This document shows positions 9,341-18,144 of a DNA stretch of 64,000 nt, piece after piece. Each line of letters begins with the position of its first letter. The first letter of the stretch is position 1. This DNA comes from an uncultured Aquimarina sp. (GTDB lineage: Bacteria; Bacteroidota; Bacteroidia; Flavobacteriales; Flavobacteriaceae), in contig CANMSL010000010.1 of assembly GCA_947500505.1 (NCBI GenBank), positions 62,001 to 126,000 of the forward strand, in the 5' to 3' direction. The position numbers and the translations under genes were made by a program. The notes under the pieces are model-generated. The model was not told where the DNA came from and did not search any database. It saw only the letters and a program-made list of their open reading frames with translations.

Positions 9341-9346
9341 ACGTTT
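7923..9346 (-). repeat. Near-identical vgrG segment, copy 1
   Basis: This segment equals 16281-17704 shifted by exactly 8358 bp, with no indels. By eye I count about eight to ten substitutions, nearly all silent. It covers the vgrG start codon, the gp27-like part and the OB domain. Similarity drops sharply at the start of the needle tail and a few bases upstream of the start codon. Direct repeats in this orientation could recombine and delete the 8.4 kb between them. Confidence 0.95.
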
Positions 9347-9563
9347 TTGTTTTAATTATATATCAATATATTAAAAGAATATTTAAAATTGTTAATAAAC
9401 TCTAAAAAAAAATGAAGATAGCTTTACATCTTTCGATGGTAATCGAAAAGCAGTACATCTGCAAAAATGCTATAAATAACAATTTTCATATCAAACTAGT
9501 TAATTCTCGTTTTATTTCAGACCATTAATTAAAAGACATGTCTCTTAGTGAAAAGGTATAAAT
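9341..9563. other. Intergenic region upstream of vgrG copy 1 with two small hairpins
   Basis: The 223-bp AT-rich spacer holds two adjacent inverted repeats: TTTCGAT/ATCGAAA at 9431-9448 with a 4-nt loop, and GCAG/CTGC at 9450-9462 with a 5-nt loop. Neither has a convincing U-tract on the minus strand, so they may be leader structure rather than a terminator. No gene is seen. Confidence 0.4.
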
Positions 9564-10337
9564 CTAACGAATCACTTCTAAACTTTTAAATCTTCTAGGT
9601 TTGTGTAAAAATAATGGAATTTTATACTGTGTTTTTTCAGCTTTGTTTTCTAAAAAAAGCACTGGTTCAAAGTCTGGTTGGATGAGGGAAACCACTTTTT
9701 GATCACCACAAAATTGCAACAAATATTCATTCGGAAATGGAGCTATTTCCATTCCAGAGGCTTCGAGGTAGCGTATTAATTCATTCCATTCTTGTACTGT
9801 TTCTTTACTTGAAGAATATAAAGCTATGTCTAACTCCAAGAGTTTTTGATCATAGATTTTTCTGTAGGTATCATAATCCTTTCGTTTCAGGATACTATGA
9901 ACAGACTTGAAGAAAGATATAACTTCTTTCTCTAAAGAATCTTTTTCTTTAATTTTTGAAGATTTATACCAACCGGGCAATGTATATGGAACTTCTGCAT
10001 TAAAGATAGACTCTTGTTCGAATAGGGGAGTGGTTTTTGAAAATTCTGGAGTACCGGAATTAAAAATTTCCACAGGCTCTTTTGTATCGTCAGTAGCATC
10101 TTGTAAAAGGATAGTAGTGGTGAGCTTACTATGAATGGATAAACTATCTTGGTCTGCTTGAGGCCAAACCCTGCAAGAAAGTTTTTGCTCCCCGGATATA
10201 AGTATCAGATGGTTGATTGGATACTGCGTTGATATCATTCCAGTTTCTTGGTAAGTGAATAAGGGGATATCGTTGATTCGTATTTCAAAGTTACACGACG
10301 TACTAGAGAATTTTACTTTATAAAATGGTTTTTTCAT
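9564..10337 (-). CDS. T6SS-locus protein of unknown function
   Basis: This 257-aa protein has no signal peptide or membrane helix. The N-terminal 70 residues look like a small beta domain (FEIRINDIPLF, then NHLILISGEQKLSCRVWP). The middle is helical and charged (KEVISFFKSVHSILKRKDYDT) and the C-terminus is again beta-type. I cannot name the family, although proteins beginning with a similar RINDIPLF strand occur in proteobacterial T6SS islands. It is the last gene of the copy-2 VgrG module, 19 bp after the 209-aa lipoprotein, and precedes vgrG copy 1 by 223 bp. A role in effector handling or immunity is only suggested by position. Confidence 0.55.
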   Translation of the reverse strand: MKKPFYKVKFSSTSCNFEIRINDIPLFTYQETGMISTQYPINHLILISGEQKLSCRVWPQADQDSLSIHSKLTTTILLQDATDDTKEPVEIFNSGTPEFSKTTPLFEQESIFNAEVPYTLPGWYKSSKIKEKDSLEKEVISFFKSVHSILKRKDYDTYRKIYDQKLLELDIALYSSSKETVQEWNELIRYLEASGMEIAPFPNEYLLQFCGDQKVVSLIQPDFEPVLFLENKAEKTQYKIPLFLHKPRRFKSLEVIR

Positions 10338-10356
10338 TAATTATTGTATGGCGTTT

Positions 10357-10986
10357 TTAATAATCCGAATTTATGATGATGGGTTTACTTGTAAGCTGTG
10401 TTGGTAATTTTTTATTTTGAGGCCATAACCCTGCTAGCATTGCATTTTCGTTAACTACTACCAGGGTACTTCCAATAGAAGAAGTATTTTCACTGGATTG
10501 AAATAGTGTAACGGTTCTAAATTGTACAATGGTTTCATCTTTTTTCCAAATAAAAATCTTACTATCCCCGCCATTATCGTAAACCAATCTGCCTTTCCCA
10601 AATTCTTTTTCCAAATAAGTAAAAAGCTTATTACTTTTTTTAGTTACATCGGTATCCACTTCGTACCCTATGATATTGTCATCTACGGTTCTTATTAACA
10701 TTCTTTTTTCTAAAATAATGTCTTTGTATACAATATTTTCTTTTGTGGCATCTAAATAGTAATCATGAATAACTTTTCCTTTATGCGCTTCTACAGCACC
10801 GTTATCATCCATTTTAAAAAAGGCAAAATCCTTTTGAAGATCAATTTCTCTTTTTTCCTCTACTTCAATATTCTCTAAATAATTTGATATATTCGTTTGA
10901 AGAGTTATTGTACTAATGTCCATAGATTTATTTTTACAGTTTATCAATGTTAATACCACTAAGAAAATCGATGCTTTCTGTTTCAT
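10357..10986 (-). CDS. Lipoprotein, third member of a tandem putative immunity family
   Basis: The 209-aa product starts with a lipoprotein signal (lipobox LINC, Cys17). It shares a layout with the 188-aa product at 11643-12209: MDIS after the lipidated Cys, a 'LxxxLEKEFGKGRLVYDN-x-IFIWKK' block, a short beta hairpin, and the C-terminal signature GLWP plus a basic residue. These paralogues, with the broken copy between them, lie directly downstream of the 766-aa candidate effector. Arrays of lipoprotein immunity homologues are known behind variable T6SS effectors, so I infer immunity, possibly to non-self variants. No Pfam family comes to mind. Confidence 0.6.
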   Translation of the reverse strand: MKQKASIFLVVLTLINCKNKSMDISTITLQTNISNYLENIEVEEKREIDLQKDFAFFKMDDNGAVEAHKGKVIHDYYLDATKENIVYKDIILEKRMLIRTVDDNIIGYEVDTDVTKKSNKLFTYLEKEFGKGRLVYDNGGDSKIFIWKKDETIVQFRTVTLFQSSENTSSIGSTLVVVNENAMLAGLWPQNKKLPTQLTSKPIIINSDY

Positions 10987-11020
10987 TTTGTATAGCTGTT
11001 TATAAAAAATATCTTTGAAC

Positions 11021-11598
11021 TTAATTATCTACATTGAATTCACTTTTTATTATTGTAATATTATCTTTTGCGTTTAGTAATCTTTTGTCTAAAGGTCATA
11101 ATCCAGTTTCTAATGCATTTCTTTTAACAATCGTTATCATCCACCTAATTCTTTTTTTCTAACATTATCTTCTGTTACATAAAGTATAGGAATTCCAAAA
11201 TGTATGATAGTACAATTTTCTTCCCATAAATACGCTTTACTCTCTCCATTATCAAAAATTAAAGTTCCCTCGCCATATTTTTCCTCCAAATAATTAATAA
11301 GCTTTTGTGATATTTCAGTTTTGTTAGTAGAACCTTTAATGCCCTTAATAATATTATTAATAACTCCAAACTCTGCTCCATCTTCCAAAATAAGATTTCT
11401 ATATTTTACATTTGTAGCGTTTTCATTTACAAAGTGATTGTATATTTGCTTTTCTTTATCAAGTAAATTAGAATTATCAATATTTATTTCTTTTTCTAGT
11501 TCGGAAAACTCTTCTTCTAAAGATAGTTTTTCAAGATCGATAGTTGTTGTACATCCCATATATAAAGGAATAAGAATTAAAATAAAGTTTTTGATCAT
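11021..11598 (-). pseudogene. Broken middle member of the tandem lipoprotein family
   Basis: The intact part (11598 down to 11137, 153 aa) has a lipobox (YMGC, Cys16) and the family core, including KLINYLEEKYGEGTLIFDNG. It then ends prematurely. After a one-base shift at a run of seven T on the plus strand (11152-11158; A on the coding strand), the frame resumes as ITIVKRNALETGL. This matches LTLVKKGALENGLWP of the 188-aa paralogue. A TGA at 11098-11096 replaces the conserved Trp codon, and the frame then runs to a TAA at 11023-11021. Two independent lesions make true decay more likely than a sequencing error, though the truncated 153-aa lipoprotein could still be made. Confidence 0.75.
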
Positions 11599-11642
11599 TT
11601 TCTTATAAAATATCTATGGGCGCGGTATTCTTTTTTTTATTC

Positions 11643-12209
11643 TTAATCTTTCCTTATATCAGGAAGGTTAACAACCTGTAAAAGACCTTTGCTGTAAGGC
11701 CATAGTCCATTTTCTAAGGCTCCTTTTTTCACCAAAGTTAATGTTCCGCTGGTCTCTTCTCTTCCGTTATCTTGTTTGAAAACTACTCTACCTGTTACAT
11801 AATGGATGATTAAATCGTTACTTTCCCATATATGCGTTTTATTATCTTTAACTTGATTGACCAATTTTCCTTTACCATATTTTTCCTGAAGATGTTTTAA
11901 TAACTGATCAGACTTTTCCGTTTGATTTGTAACACCTTTTATTCCGGATAAAATATTATTGTAAACTCCTAATTCTATTCCGGTATCAAAAGAAACCGTT
12001 TTGTAGGTAATATCACTATTATCTTCGTCAATAAAGTAATTCCATATTTTTTCCTCTTTGTCTATCGCATAGCTATTTTTGACAGGAAGTTTTTCTATAA
12101 TTGAAGTAGCTTCCTCGTCTAAGTTAAATTCTGAAATATCCATAGTGTTTTGATTACAACTAACACTTATTAAAAAAAGTATATTAATGAGGTGCATATG
12201 TTTATTCAT
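11643..12209 (-). CDS. Lipoprotein, candidate immunity protein next to the 766-aa effector
   Basis: This 188-aa protein has a lipoprotein signal (lipobox SVSC, Cys18), then MDISEFNLDEE. The family core includes EKIWNYFIDEDN, LGVYNNILSGIKG, LLKHLQEKYGKGKL and the C-terminal GLWPYSKG. It begins 1 bp after the stop of the 766-aa gene, so the two are almost certainly co-translated. That contact makes it the most likely cognate immunity protein, acting in the periplasm. The two further homologues downstream look like duplicates. Function is inferred from position and topology. Confidence 0.65.
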   Translation of the reverse strand: MNKHMHLINILFLISVSCNQNTMDISEFNLDEEATSIIEKLPVKNSYAIDKEEKIWNYFIDEDNSDITYKTVSFDTGIELGVYNNILSGIKGVTNQTEKSDQLLKHLQEKYGKGKLVNQVKDNKTHIWESNDLIIHYVTGRVVFKQDNGREETSGTLTLVKKGALENGLWPYSKGLLQVVNLPDIRKD

Positions 12210-12210
12210 A

Positions 12211-14511
12211 TTATTTATTTAAATAGTAATCTTCTTTTTTAAATTCAACACTATCAGGAGCAATAATAGTGGCTTCTGGTGGGCTTTGATCGAATGTTTT
12301 GGTTATGATTCCAAATTTTACACTACCACGTAATACAAAAGTAGCTATAACCCCTCCAAATTTTGCTACAGGCATTACATAAATACCATCTTTGTCAGCA
12401 CCAGCGTCAATACCACCTGTAACGCTTGCCTTACCGGTTATTCCGGCTTCTAGTTCTGCCTTAAAGCTACCACCGGCAATATCTCCGGTACTTCCTTTGG
12501 CAGAAAGTTCGACTTCAACTCCAATTTCTCCTGTTACTTCAATATTTCCTGCAGTTTCTTCTAAAACCAGGGTGTTGATGTCAATCTTTCCTTCGGCATT
12601 AATATCACCGTATAGACGTACTTCAAATTTAATTTCAATATAATCTTTGGCTTCTGTTCTAATAAAATCAACAACTTTTCCTACACCCGGATTGAATAAA
12701 TTTGCTCCCAAAGCTATAAGGTCTAGAGTAAAAGTAGCACCGATCAAAGGTTTGGCAGAAGCTCCAACAGTAACTATTGTAGCTACTTGATGTACATAAT
12801 CCGGTGTATCTTCTTCCATCTCTTTCAGTTTCCAGCTAGCAGCGGCAGCTATTGCAGGAGACTTCACTTCAAAAGTAAAAGGAGCACTCCCTTTTAATTG
12901 ATCAGTTATTCCATCTACTAAACCTTTTACTTTTACAAATAGCCCAAGGGTTTTTCGAATACTTTCTAAGAATTGATCTCCAATTTCGATGGCATCGCCA
13001 CCATCCCAACTGGCTTTTAGAGACCATCCAAAAGATTGCATCATTTCTCCATCAATTGCAGCGTGTTGACCATCTAATGCAGCACCAATAGCTCTATTTC
13101 TATCGATACTATGACTTGGTAATCCTTCACTAAACCCGTAAGCAAAAGGTGCATCGTGGTTCCATTTAAATTCTAGTTGCCATTCTATATCAGAAAATAC
13201 CCGTACCGGAAGTTCCTTTCTAGGAAATCTACAGGTATCAAAATAAAAAGTATACCTGCGAGAAATCGCTTCTCTCTTAGGCCATATATAGTGTAGGGGG
13301 GCTAGATGATTTTCATTAAGGTTGCATATCAATTCGTGATTGACGGTATCGCCTCCTTCTATGGTTGCAGTTTCGCTTTTGTAATAATTATCCGCATCGA
13401 AATAGGTGACAGTAACTTCTTGATCAGAATGCCTATCAATTTGATTATGACAATGGCTGGTCTTAAGGTCTTCAGCTTTTATGGTAATTTTACTTTTCTT
13501 TTTTGAAGAACCTGCTACCATTTCATAAATCTCACCACCAGCCGAAGGGTTACCTTGTTCAAAGTGCGTATAATTCCTTTTCGAGTTTTCGATTTTCAAT
13601 GCGGTGAACCCACAGGGGTCATATTGTTGCGGATCAATCTCTACTCTTCCAATACTAACAGGAACAACACTTCCTTTTTCTTGCGGATTAGAACTTACAC
13701 TGTTTTGAATAGTTATTTTTTGAGCGTTTATTTTAGCTTCGTTTCCTGATGTATCACGATAGGTTATCGTAGGTGTTATCACCAATTCATCATTAAATGC
13801 TCTTTCTGCCATATTAAAAAGTTGGGATCTCCATACTTGCTTGATAGGAAAATTAATAATCAACTTTCCATTAAAAGTAGGCTCGGCTATATGTTCTAAG
13901 ATGCTTTCGGTTTCATCTTCTTTAAAGTCAACAGCCACAACATCACCATTTAATCCTTCTGTTCTAATGTCCAATTGAAGCATATCACCATAATTTAGCT
14001 CCTCAGAAGAACTAACAACTGCACCTTGATTATCTTGTTGAAATCGTCTCCAAGTAGCGGTTACAATTCGAGGAGTACAACTAGCCCTAACAAAAAAACC
14101 GTGTGGTATTACATTTTTAGGTTGATGTGAAAAAGCTTCACACCAAATCAAAGCACTACCGCAGTGGGCCTTATTTATCGAGATACGTACCCTATTAAAT
14201 TGTCCGATACTATCTTGGTCTGTAAACAATATACCATCTTGTTTTGTCTTAAAAATCCAGTTTGGTTTTGTTTTTTGCTCATCTGTAGTAAGTGCAAGAA
14301 AGTTTTCGTCTGCAACAAATGCCACAAAAAAACCTCCTGCTTCTACATCAACTTCGACCATACGAGGCTGAGCAGGAGTACCTTGGGTTACTGTTGTATG
14401 ACTAGATGCAGTAACATCTATAGAGGTTTGCTTTACTCCCTGGTTAAGCTCCGTATTTGCTTGTAATGTCTGTTTATACCCTTCTCTAATATCTGGTGTT
14501 GTATTTCCCAT
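12211..14511 (-). CDS. Large candidate T6SS effector of unknown activity, possibly membrane-active
   Basis: This 766-aa protein follows the DUF4280 spike by 2 bp and precedes a lipoprotein by 1 bp. Residues 1-150 are beta-rich with paired cysteines (Cys117, Cys124, Cys145). Residues about 152-230 resemble the Ig-like extension of the DUF4280 protein at 3425-4105 (YGDMLQLDIRTEGLNGDVV here, YGEKATMYIRTENVDPGES there). A His/Cys-containing region (SHCHNQIDRH, about 352-361) follows. The C-terminal 220 residues have a hydrophobic stretch (about 577-606) and then long alternating glycine-rich strands, which could insert in a membrane. No catalytic motif is evident. A pore-forming toxin is one possibility, a structural cargo carrier another. 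Confidence 0.55.
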   Translation of the reverse strand: MGNTTPDIREGYKQTLQANTELNQGVKQTSIDVTASSHTTVTQGTPAQPRMVEVDVEAGGFFVAFVADENFLALTTDEQKTKPNWIFKTKQDGILFTDQDSIGQFNRVRISINKAHCGSALIWCEAFSHQPKNVIPHGFFVRASCTPRIVTATWRRFQQDNQGAVVSSSEELNYGDMLQLDIRTEGLNGDVVAVDFKEDETESILEHIAEPTFNGKLIINFPIKQVWRSQLFNMAERAFNDELVITPTITYRDTSGNEAKINAQKITIQNSVSSNPQEKGSVVPVSIGRVEIDPQQYDPCGFTALKIENSKRNYTHFEQGNPSAGGEIYEMVAGSSKKKSKITIKAEDLKTSHCHNQIDRHSDQEVTVTYFDADNYYKSETATIEGGDTVNHELICNLNENHLAPLHYIWPKREAISRRYTFYFDTCRFPRKELPVRVFSDIEWQLEFKWNHDAPFAYGFSEGLPSHSIDRNRAIGAALDGQHAAIDGEMMQSFGWSLKASWDGGDAIEIGDQFLESIRKTLGLFVKVKGLVDGITDQLKGSAPFTFEVKSPAIAAAASWKLKEMEEDTPDYVHQVATIVTVGASAKPLIGATFTLDLIALGANLFNPGVGKVVDFIRTEAKDYIEIKFEVRLYGDINAEGKIDINTLVLEETAGNIEVTGEIGVEVELSAKGSTGDIAGGSFKAELEAGITGKASVTGGIDAGADKDGIYVMPVAKFGGVIATFVLRGSVKFGIITKTFDQSPPEATIIAPDSVEFKKEDYYLNK

Positions 14512-14513
14512 AA

Positions 14514-15002
14514 TTACGCTTCTTGTATGTTTTCGAATGCTTCGGAATCGTCCGCATTTTTTACAACTCCTAAATTCACTATAGGATTTAGTTGTGATTG
14601 CACATCGTCATTGGCGTTATCTGCTTGTGCACTCCCAACACTTTCGGTTTGTCCGTGATGTACGATGGATATCATTCCTGTATCTGCAGAACATTTTGCA
14701 GTACTGCTGTCCAATAAAGGACTTCCTCCATTCTCTAATTCTACGGATTCATAAAAATTTTTCCATTGCAATTGTGCACCACATGGATGTGCTTGGTTGG
14801 TACCGGGACGACAGACACCAAAATTCAAAGAAGCTACTGTATTTTCTTTATCAGTTGCAATAGATTTTGAAGCACCGCTAGCATCATTTACGTAATGTTT
14901 TTGCTGCGTAATCACTTTCATTGGAACCGGAGAAGCAGCTAGGGTACAGGAGCACATAGCTCCATGACATACTAAAATTCCGCTTTTGGATGGTTTTCCC
15001 AT
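14514..15002 (-). CDS. DUF4280 PAAR-like spike protein
   Basis: This 162-aa protein has the DUF4280 layout: VCHGAMCSCTLA near the N-terminus, a central FGVCRPGTNQAHPCGAQLQW segment (Cys and Pro positions as in PAAR-like tips), and AKCSADTGMISIVHHGQ closing the core at about residue 117. The C-terminal 45 residues are acidic and probably disordered, unlike the folded extension of its paralogue at 3425-4105. It would cap VgrG copy 2 and carry the product of the 766-aa gene, which starts 2 bp downstream. The putative loader gene ends 9 bp upstream. Confidence 0.88.
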   Translation of the reverse strand: MGKPSKSGILVCHGAMCSCTLAASPVPMKVITQQKHYVNDASGASKSIATDKENTVASLNFGVCRPGTNQAHPCGAQLQWKNFYESVELENGGSPLLDSSTAKCSADTGMISIVHHGQTESVGSAQADNANDDVQSQLNPIVNLGVVKNADDSEAFENIQEA

Positions 15003-15011
15003 AGATTTTTT

Positions 15012-15908
15012 TTAACTTAAAAATTCTTTGTCACGTTCTGCTAAATGAAATGTTTTAAAACTAATTTTCCTACTTTCATTGTTAGGAAGAATAATATCAT
15101 AATTGGCTATAATACTACTGATTGTTTTAGTATCCTTGTCTAATTGATAAGTCGATTTTAGTTTTCCTTGCACGTTTTCTTCTCTTTTATTGAGTGACTG
15201 ATTACTCCTTATAGACAAGTCATATGGTGTTCTTTCTTCCAAAACAGCACCTTCGTGCTCAATAGTAATTGTTCCAAAAGAAGTAAAAGTTGATCTAACT
15301 TTTTGTGTAACCTTATAATTAACAGGTTTAGTATTGGGTACAATTGGTATTTTCATATATACATCAGAACTGTTGTAAATAAAATCATAAGGTTTTCCGT
15401 GAATTGGGCTGCAATATGATGCTAAAAAAAAATCTCTTTTGATAACTTCAATCATAGCTTCCAAATTTTTCATGTAAGGATCCATCACCTTAAAATAGTT
15501 ATTAAGTAATGAAGTTTTATCGTATTTCTCTTGTAATGAGTTTTTTACATTAATCCATTTTTTTTGGATATCAGCGAAATTCTCAATACTCTCTATATTC
15601 AATTGATTTGTAACCAAAATTTGCATTGGATAAAGCACCTGTCCACAGGCATACGCAATATAATCCATTGTGTTGTTTGGCATCTCATGATTTACTCGAA
15701 GGTTTTTTCTATCTACTTCCAGTAACCAAGAGTTATGTCGTTTTTGTTTACAAATTATCTTATTTTCATAACTTAAATGTTGGGGATCCGTTCCTTCTTT
15801 TTCAATTAGAATTGTTGTTCCATAGTATCTTTTAAAATCTAAAAAATCAACTTCTAACAAGTTATTATGACTATTAGAAAAAACTCTTTTTTTACTTCTT
15901 CTATTCAC
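15012..15908 (-). CDS. Putative T6SS effector loader, paralogue of the 4098-4985 product
   Basis: The 298-aa product starts at a GTG (15908-15906), 5 bp after the vgrG copy 2 stop. It has no signal peptide and a basic N-terminus (NRRSKKR). It matches the 295-aa product of the other module in size, in the IQKKWINVKNSLQEKY helix and in the beta-rich C-terminal third. In both modules this gene lies immediately before the DUF4280 spike. The two proteins have diverged strongly although the vgrG genes are nearly identical. That suggests each one matches its own spike or cargo. Adaptor function is an inference. Confidence 0.6.
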   Translation of the reverse strand: MNRRSKKRVFSNSHNNLLEVDFLDFKRYYGTTILIEKEGTDPQHLSYENKIICKQKRHNSWLLEVDRKNLRVNHEMPNNTMDYIAYACGQVLYPMQILVTNQLNIESIENFADIQKKWINVKNSLQEKYDKTSLLNNYFKVMDPYMKNLEAMIEVIKRDFFLASYCSPIHGKPYDFIYNSSDVYMKIPIVPNTKPVNYKVTQKVRSTFTSFGTITIEHEGAVLEERTPYDLSIRSNQSLNKREENVQGKLKSTYQLDKDTKTISSIIANYDIILPNNESRKISFKTFHLAERDKEFLS

Positions 15909-15913
15909 ACTAA

Positions 15914-17698
15914 TTAAAAAAGTTTAACTTTTTCATTACTTTGAACATCAACCGATTTTCCCGAAAACAATGTTAGATTTTTGCTGTTACTGTTAATAAT
16001 CACTTCATCAGAAGTGGTTTCAGTTTTTTTCGAGCTTATAAAAAGATTTTCATCTGCATTCTCATTAATATTTTTTGCAAATAAATTAGAATTTTCACCA
16101 GCACTGGAACTGATATTTTTACCAGCTCCAATATTTATATTTTCGGCAGCATTAATATCAATGTTTTTTGCATCTATTTTCAGAGTTTCTAATGCAGTTA
16201 TAATAATATTATTTTTGGCAGTATCTATTTTTACAACATTTTTGTTTTTATCTGTAATCATAATAAATTCTGCTCCATCTGCGTCATTTAATTCTACCGT
16301 ATGACCACTTCTTGTTCGCAAAGCTTTAACATCATTATTTTGAGTATTCCAACCTGCAGGATTTGCTCCACCCGTGTAAAGAGTCCCCAATACGTAAGGT
16401 CTTTCGGCATTACCGCCTTCAAAACCAATGAGTACTTCTTCATCAATTTCCGGGATAAAGTGAAATCCTTTTTCTCCACCCGCGTGCGGAGTTACTATTC
16501 TTAACCAAGGGGTTAATTCACCATGTTGTTTTTGCCAGGGAAACTGTACACGGATTCTTCCCATACCATCAGGATCGCTATTTTCCTTTACAATTGCTAC
16601 CTGAGTTTCGCTTTTAGGAAATGCCGTAAAATCTGTATTTGGATACACGTCTAAATCAGCTGTTACTCCTTCAAATTTATTCTGATACTTTCCGTTTTCA
16701 GTATTTGTATGGGTTACTTTAGTGATTCTGAAATTACCATAATCTGCACCATCTCCTTTTATTGAGACTACTTGACCAATCTTTACGCCTGGATTATCAC
16801 TTGATCCTTTAAAAATTACCTGCTTGATTTCTTCAGCTTTTTTTTGTTGCTCTACATGGGTGTCAAGCCTTTGTTTTAGAGAAGGATCATTGTATGAGTT
16901 AAGGTAAACATTAGTCTCATTAGGGAAAAGTTCATCACTTTTATTACTCGTAAACCCATTGTAACCGTTAACACCTGAACTCACCTCACTGGAAGTAGTT
17001 TCGTGCTGGCCATCGGTTAGATAATCATTAGTAAAATATTTATAGTTATTCGATGAAGGTTTCAGATCCAAGGAAAATTCTTGTAAATCGTGCCCGTACG
17101 TTAAAGTAACTTCTTCCTCATCTTTAGGTTTCCCAAAAACCAAAGCACTACCATCATAATAAAACCATTCACTGTATTGTGCCGCTATTCTGCTGGCATA
17201 TTGAAAAGCACTTTCTTTATGTTGAACACTATAGTGGATATTTTCTGATCCTGAAGGATTAAAAATGGTCTCTAATTTAGATTGATCGTATCTTTTGAAA
17301 GTTTCATCCAAAATAGTTGCTAGATCTACATCATTAAAAGAATTATAATGTGGTCCATCATCAGCTATAATACTACAACTATGTGCTTTTATGGTCACCA
17401 GGTCACCGTTTTGTTGATGGAATCCCAAGGTGCTATTTACAGAAGTAACCACTCCTTTAAATTCGAATTCTTTATAGCCGGAGAAAGTTCCCAGTGAGGA
17501 TATCTGAACGGTTATAATCTGTCCAAGATAATTTTTCGTTTGTGAGGCAATGTCTCCGGTTATATTTTCGAGTACATCCATCCTGCAAACCAATTCTAAT
17601 ATGTGGTGAGCATCAATTTCCTGATGTAGCATTAATCGTTTATAAGCATTTATAGGAGTTCCACCAATAAATATTTGTGTTTTAGATTGTAATGCCAT
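15914..17698 (-). CDS. vgrG: VgrG spike protein (TssI), copy 2
   Basis: This 594-aa VgrG has the same gp27-like and OB domains as copy 1 at 7556-9340, with only a few substitutions (for example Val295 to Ile, Asn392 to His). From about residue 488 the needle becomes a different beta-helix with repeated IDAKNI / INAAENI / IGAGKNI units, ending in KVKLF instead of VEYGE. It heads the module with the 298-aa loader, the 162-aa DUF4280 spike and the 766-aa candidate effector. The change in tail right where the spike and cargo sit supports cargo-specific VgrG variants made by recombination. Confidence 0.96.
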   Translation of the reverse strand: MALQSKTQIFIGGTPINAYKRLMLHQEIDAHHILELVCRMDVLENITGDIASQTKNYLGQIITVQISSLGTFSGYKEFEFKGVVTSVNSTLGFHQQNGDLVTIKAHSCSIIADDGPHYNSFNDVDLATILDETFKRYDQSKLETIFNPSGSENIHYSVQHKESAFQYASRIAAQYSEWFYYDGSALVFGKPKDEEEVTLTYGHDLQEFSLDLKPSSNNYKYFTNDYLTDGQHETTSSEVSSGVNGYNGFTSNKSDELFPNETNVYLNSYNDPSLKQRLDTHVEQQKKAEEIKQVIFKGSSDNPGVKIGQVVSIKGDGADYGNFRITKVTHTNTENGKYQNKFEGVTADLDVYPNTDFTAFPKSETQVAIVKENSDPDGMGRIRVQFPWQKQHGELTPWLRIVTPHAGGEKGFHFIPEIDEEVLIGFEGGNAERPYVLGTLYTGGANPAGWNTQNNDVKALRTRSGHTVELNDADGAEFIMITDKNKNVVKIDTAKNNIIITALETLKIDAKNIDINAAENINIGAGKNISSSAGENSNLFAKNINENADENLFISSKKTETTSDEVIINSNSKNLTLFSGKSVDVQSNEKVKLF

Positions 17699-17704
17699 AC
17701 GTTT
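16281..17704 (-). repeat. Near-identical vgrG segment, copy 2
   Basis: This is the partner of 7923-9346, direct orientation, offset 8358 bp. The breakpoint near the needle is sharp: the codons for ELNDADG are shared, and within a dozen codons the sequence is no longer alignable at base level. Confidence 0.95.
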
Positions 17705-18144
17705 TTATTTTTAGTGATTTATCAGCTCATAGTAAGTTGATGATACAGTTTCACTCAGTTTTTATAAAGTTACTATTTTTAAAATAGAGCCTACTAGTGT
17801 CTTGAATATTTTCATTAAAACTAGTATCTACTTTTAATTATTCTCTGGAAAAGAAAAAGCTTCAGATTAGAGATTAGTACATCGAAGATATTTTGGTCAA
17901 AAACGCCTTTGTATGATGTGGTTGTATCGTATCATTAGCCTTTATATATCTATTATGATAACATAAAGAGAAAACACCTATGTAAGTAGAGGTGTCTTCC
18001 ATTAAGTGAGTATCCTAGATTTAATACAGTACCTTATATATACCAAACACCCATAAGCCAAAAGGATGCTATGTTTTGGGTGAAGATTCTTTGTTATCTC
18101 CACACCCCTTTTTCTAGGCAATGTCCCCATAGCAACTATGGTAT
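17699..18144. other. 446-bp intergenic region between hcp copy 2 and vgrG copy 2
   Basis: No gene is seen. The region holds a short stem CCATAG/CTATGG at 18127-18141 just after the hcp stop and a terminator-like hairpin at 17974-17995. The remaining AT-rich stretch down to 17699 should contain the promoter of the vgrG module. I could not find a clear TAnnTTTG box there. Confidence 0.5.
17974..17995 (-). terminator. Rho-independent terminator after hcp copy 2
   Basis: On the minus strand ACACCT and AGGTGT form a 6-bp stem with a 10-nt loop, followed by TTTTCTCTTT. It lies 150 bp after the hcp stop codon and separates hcp from the vgrG module. Confidence 0.6.

Noticed and set aside
7556..17698. 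The vgrG pair as an assembly duplication
   Set aside because: The copies have different C-terminal tails, scattered silent differences and different neighbours, so they are two real genes.
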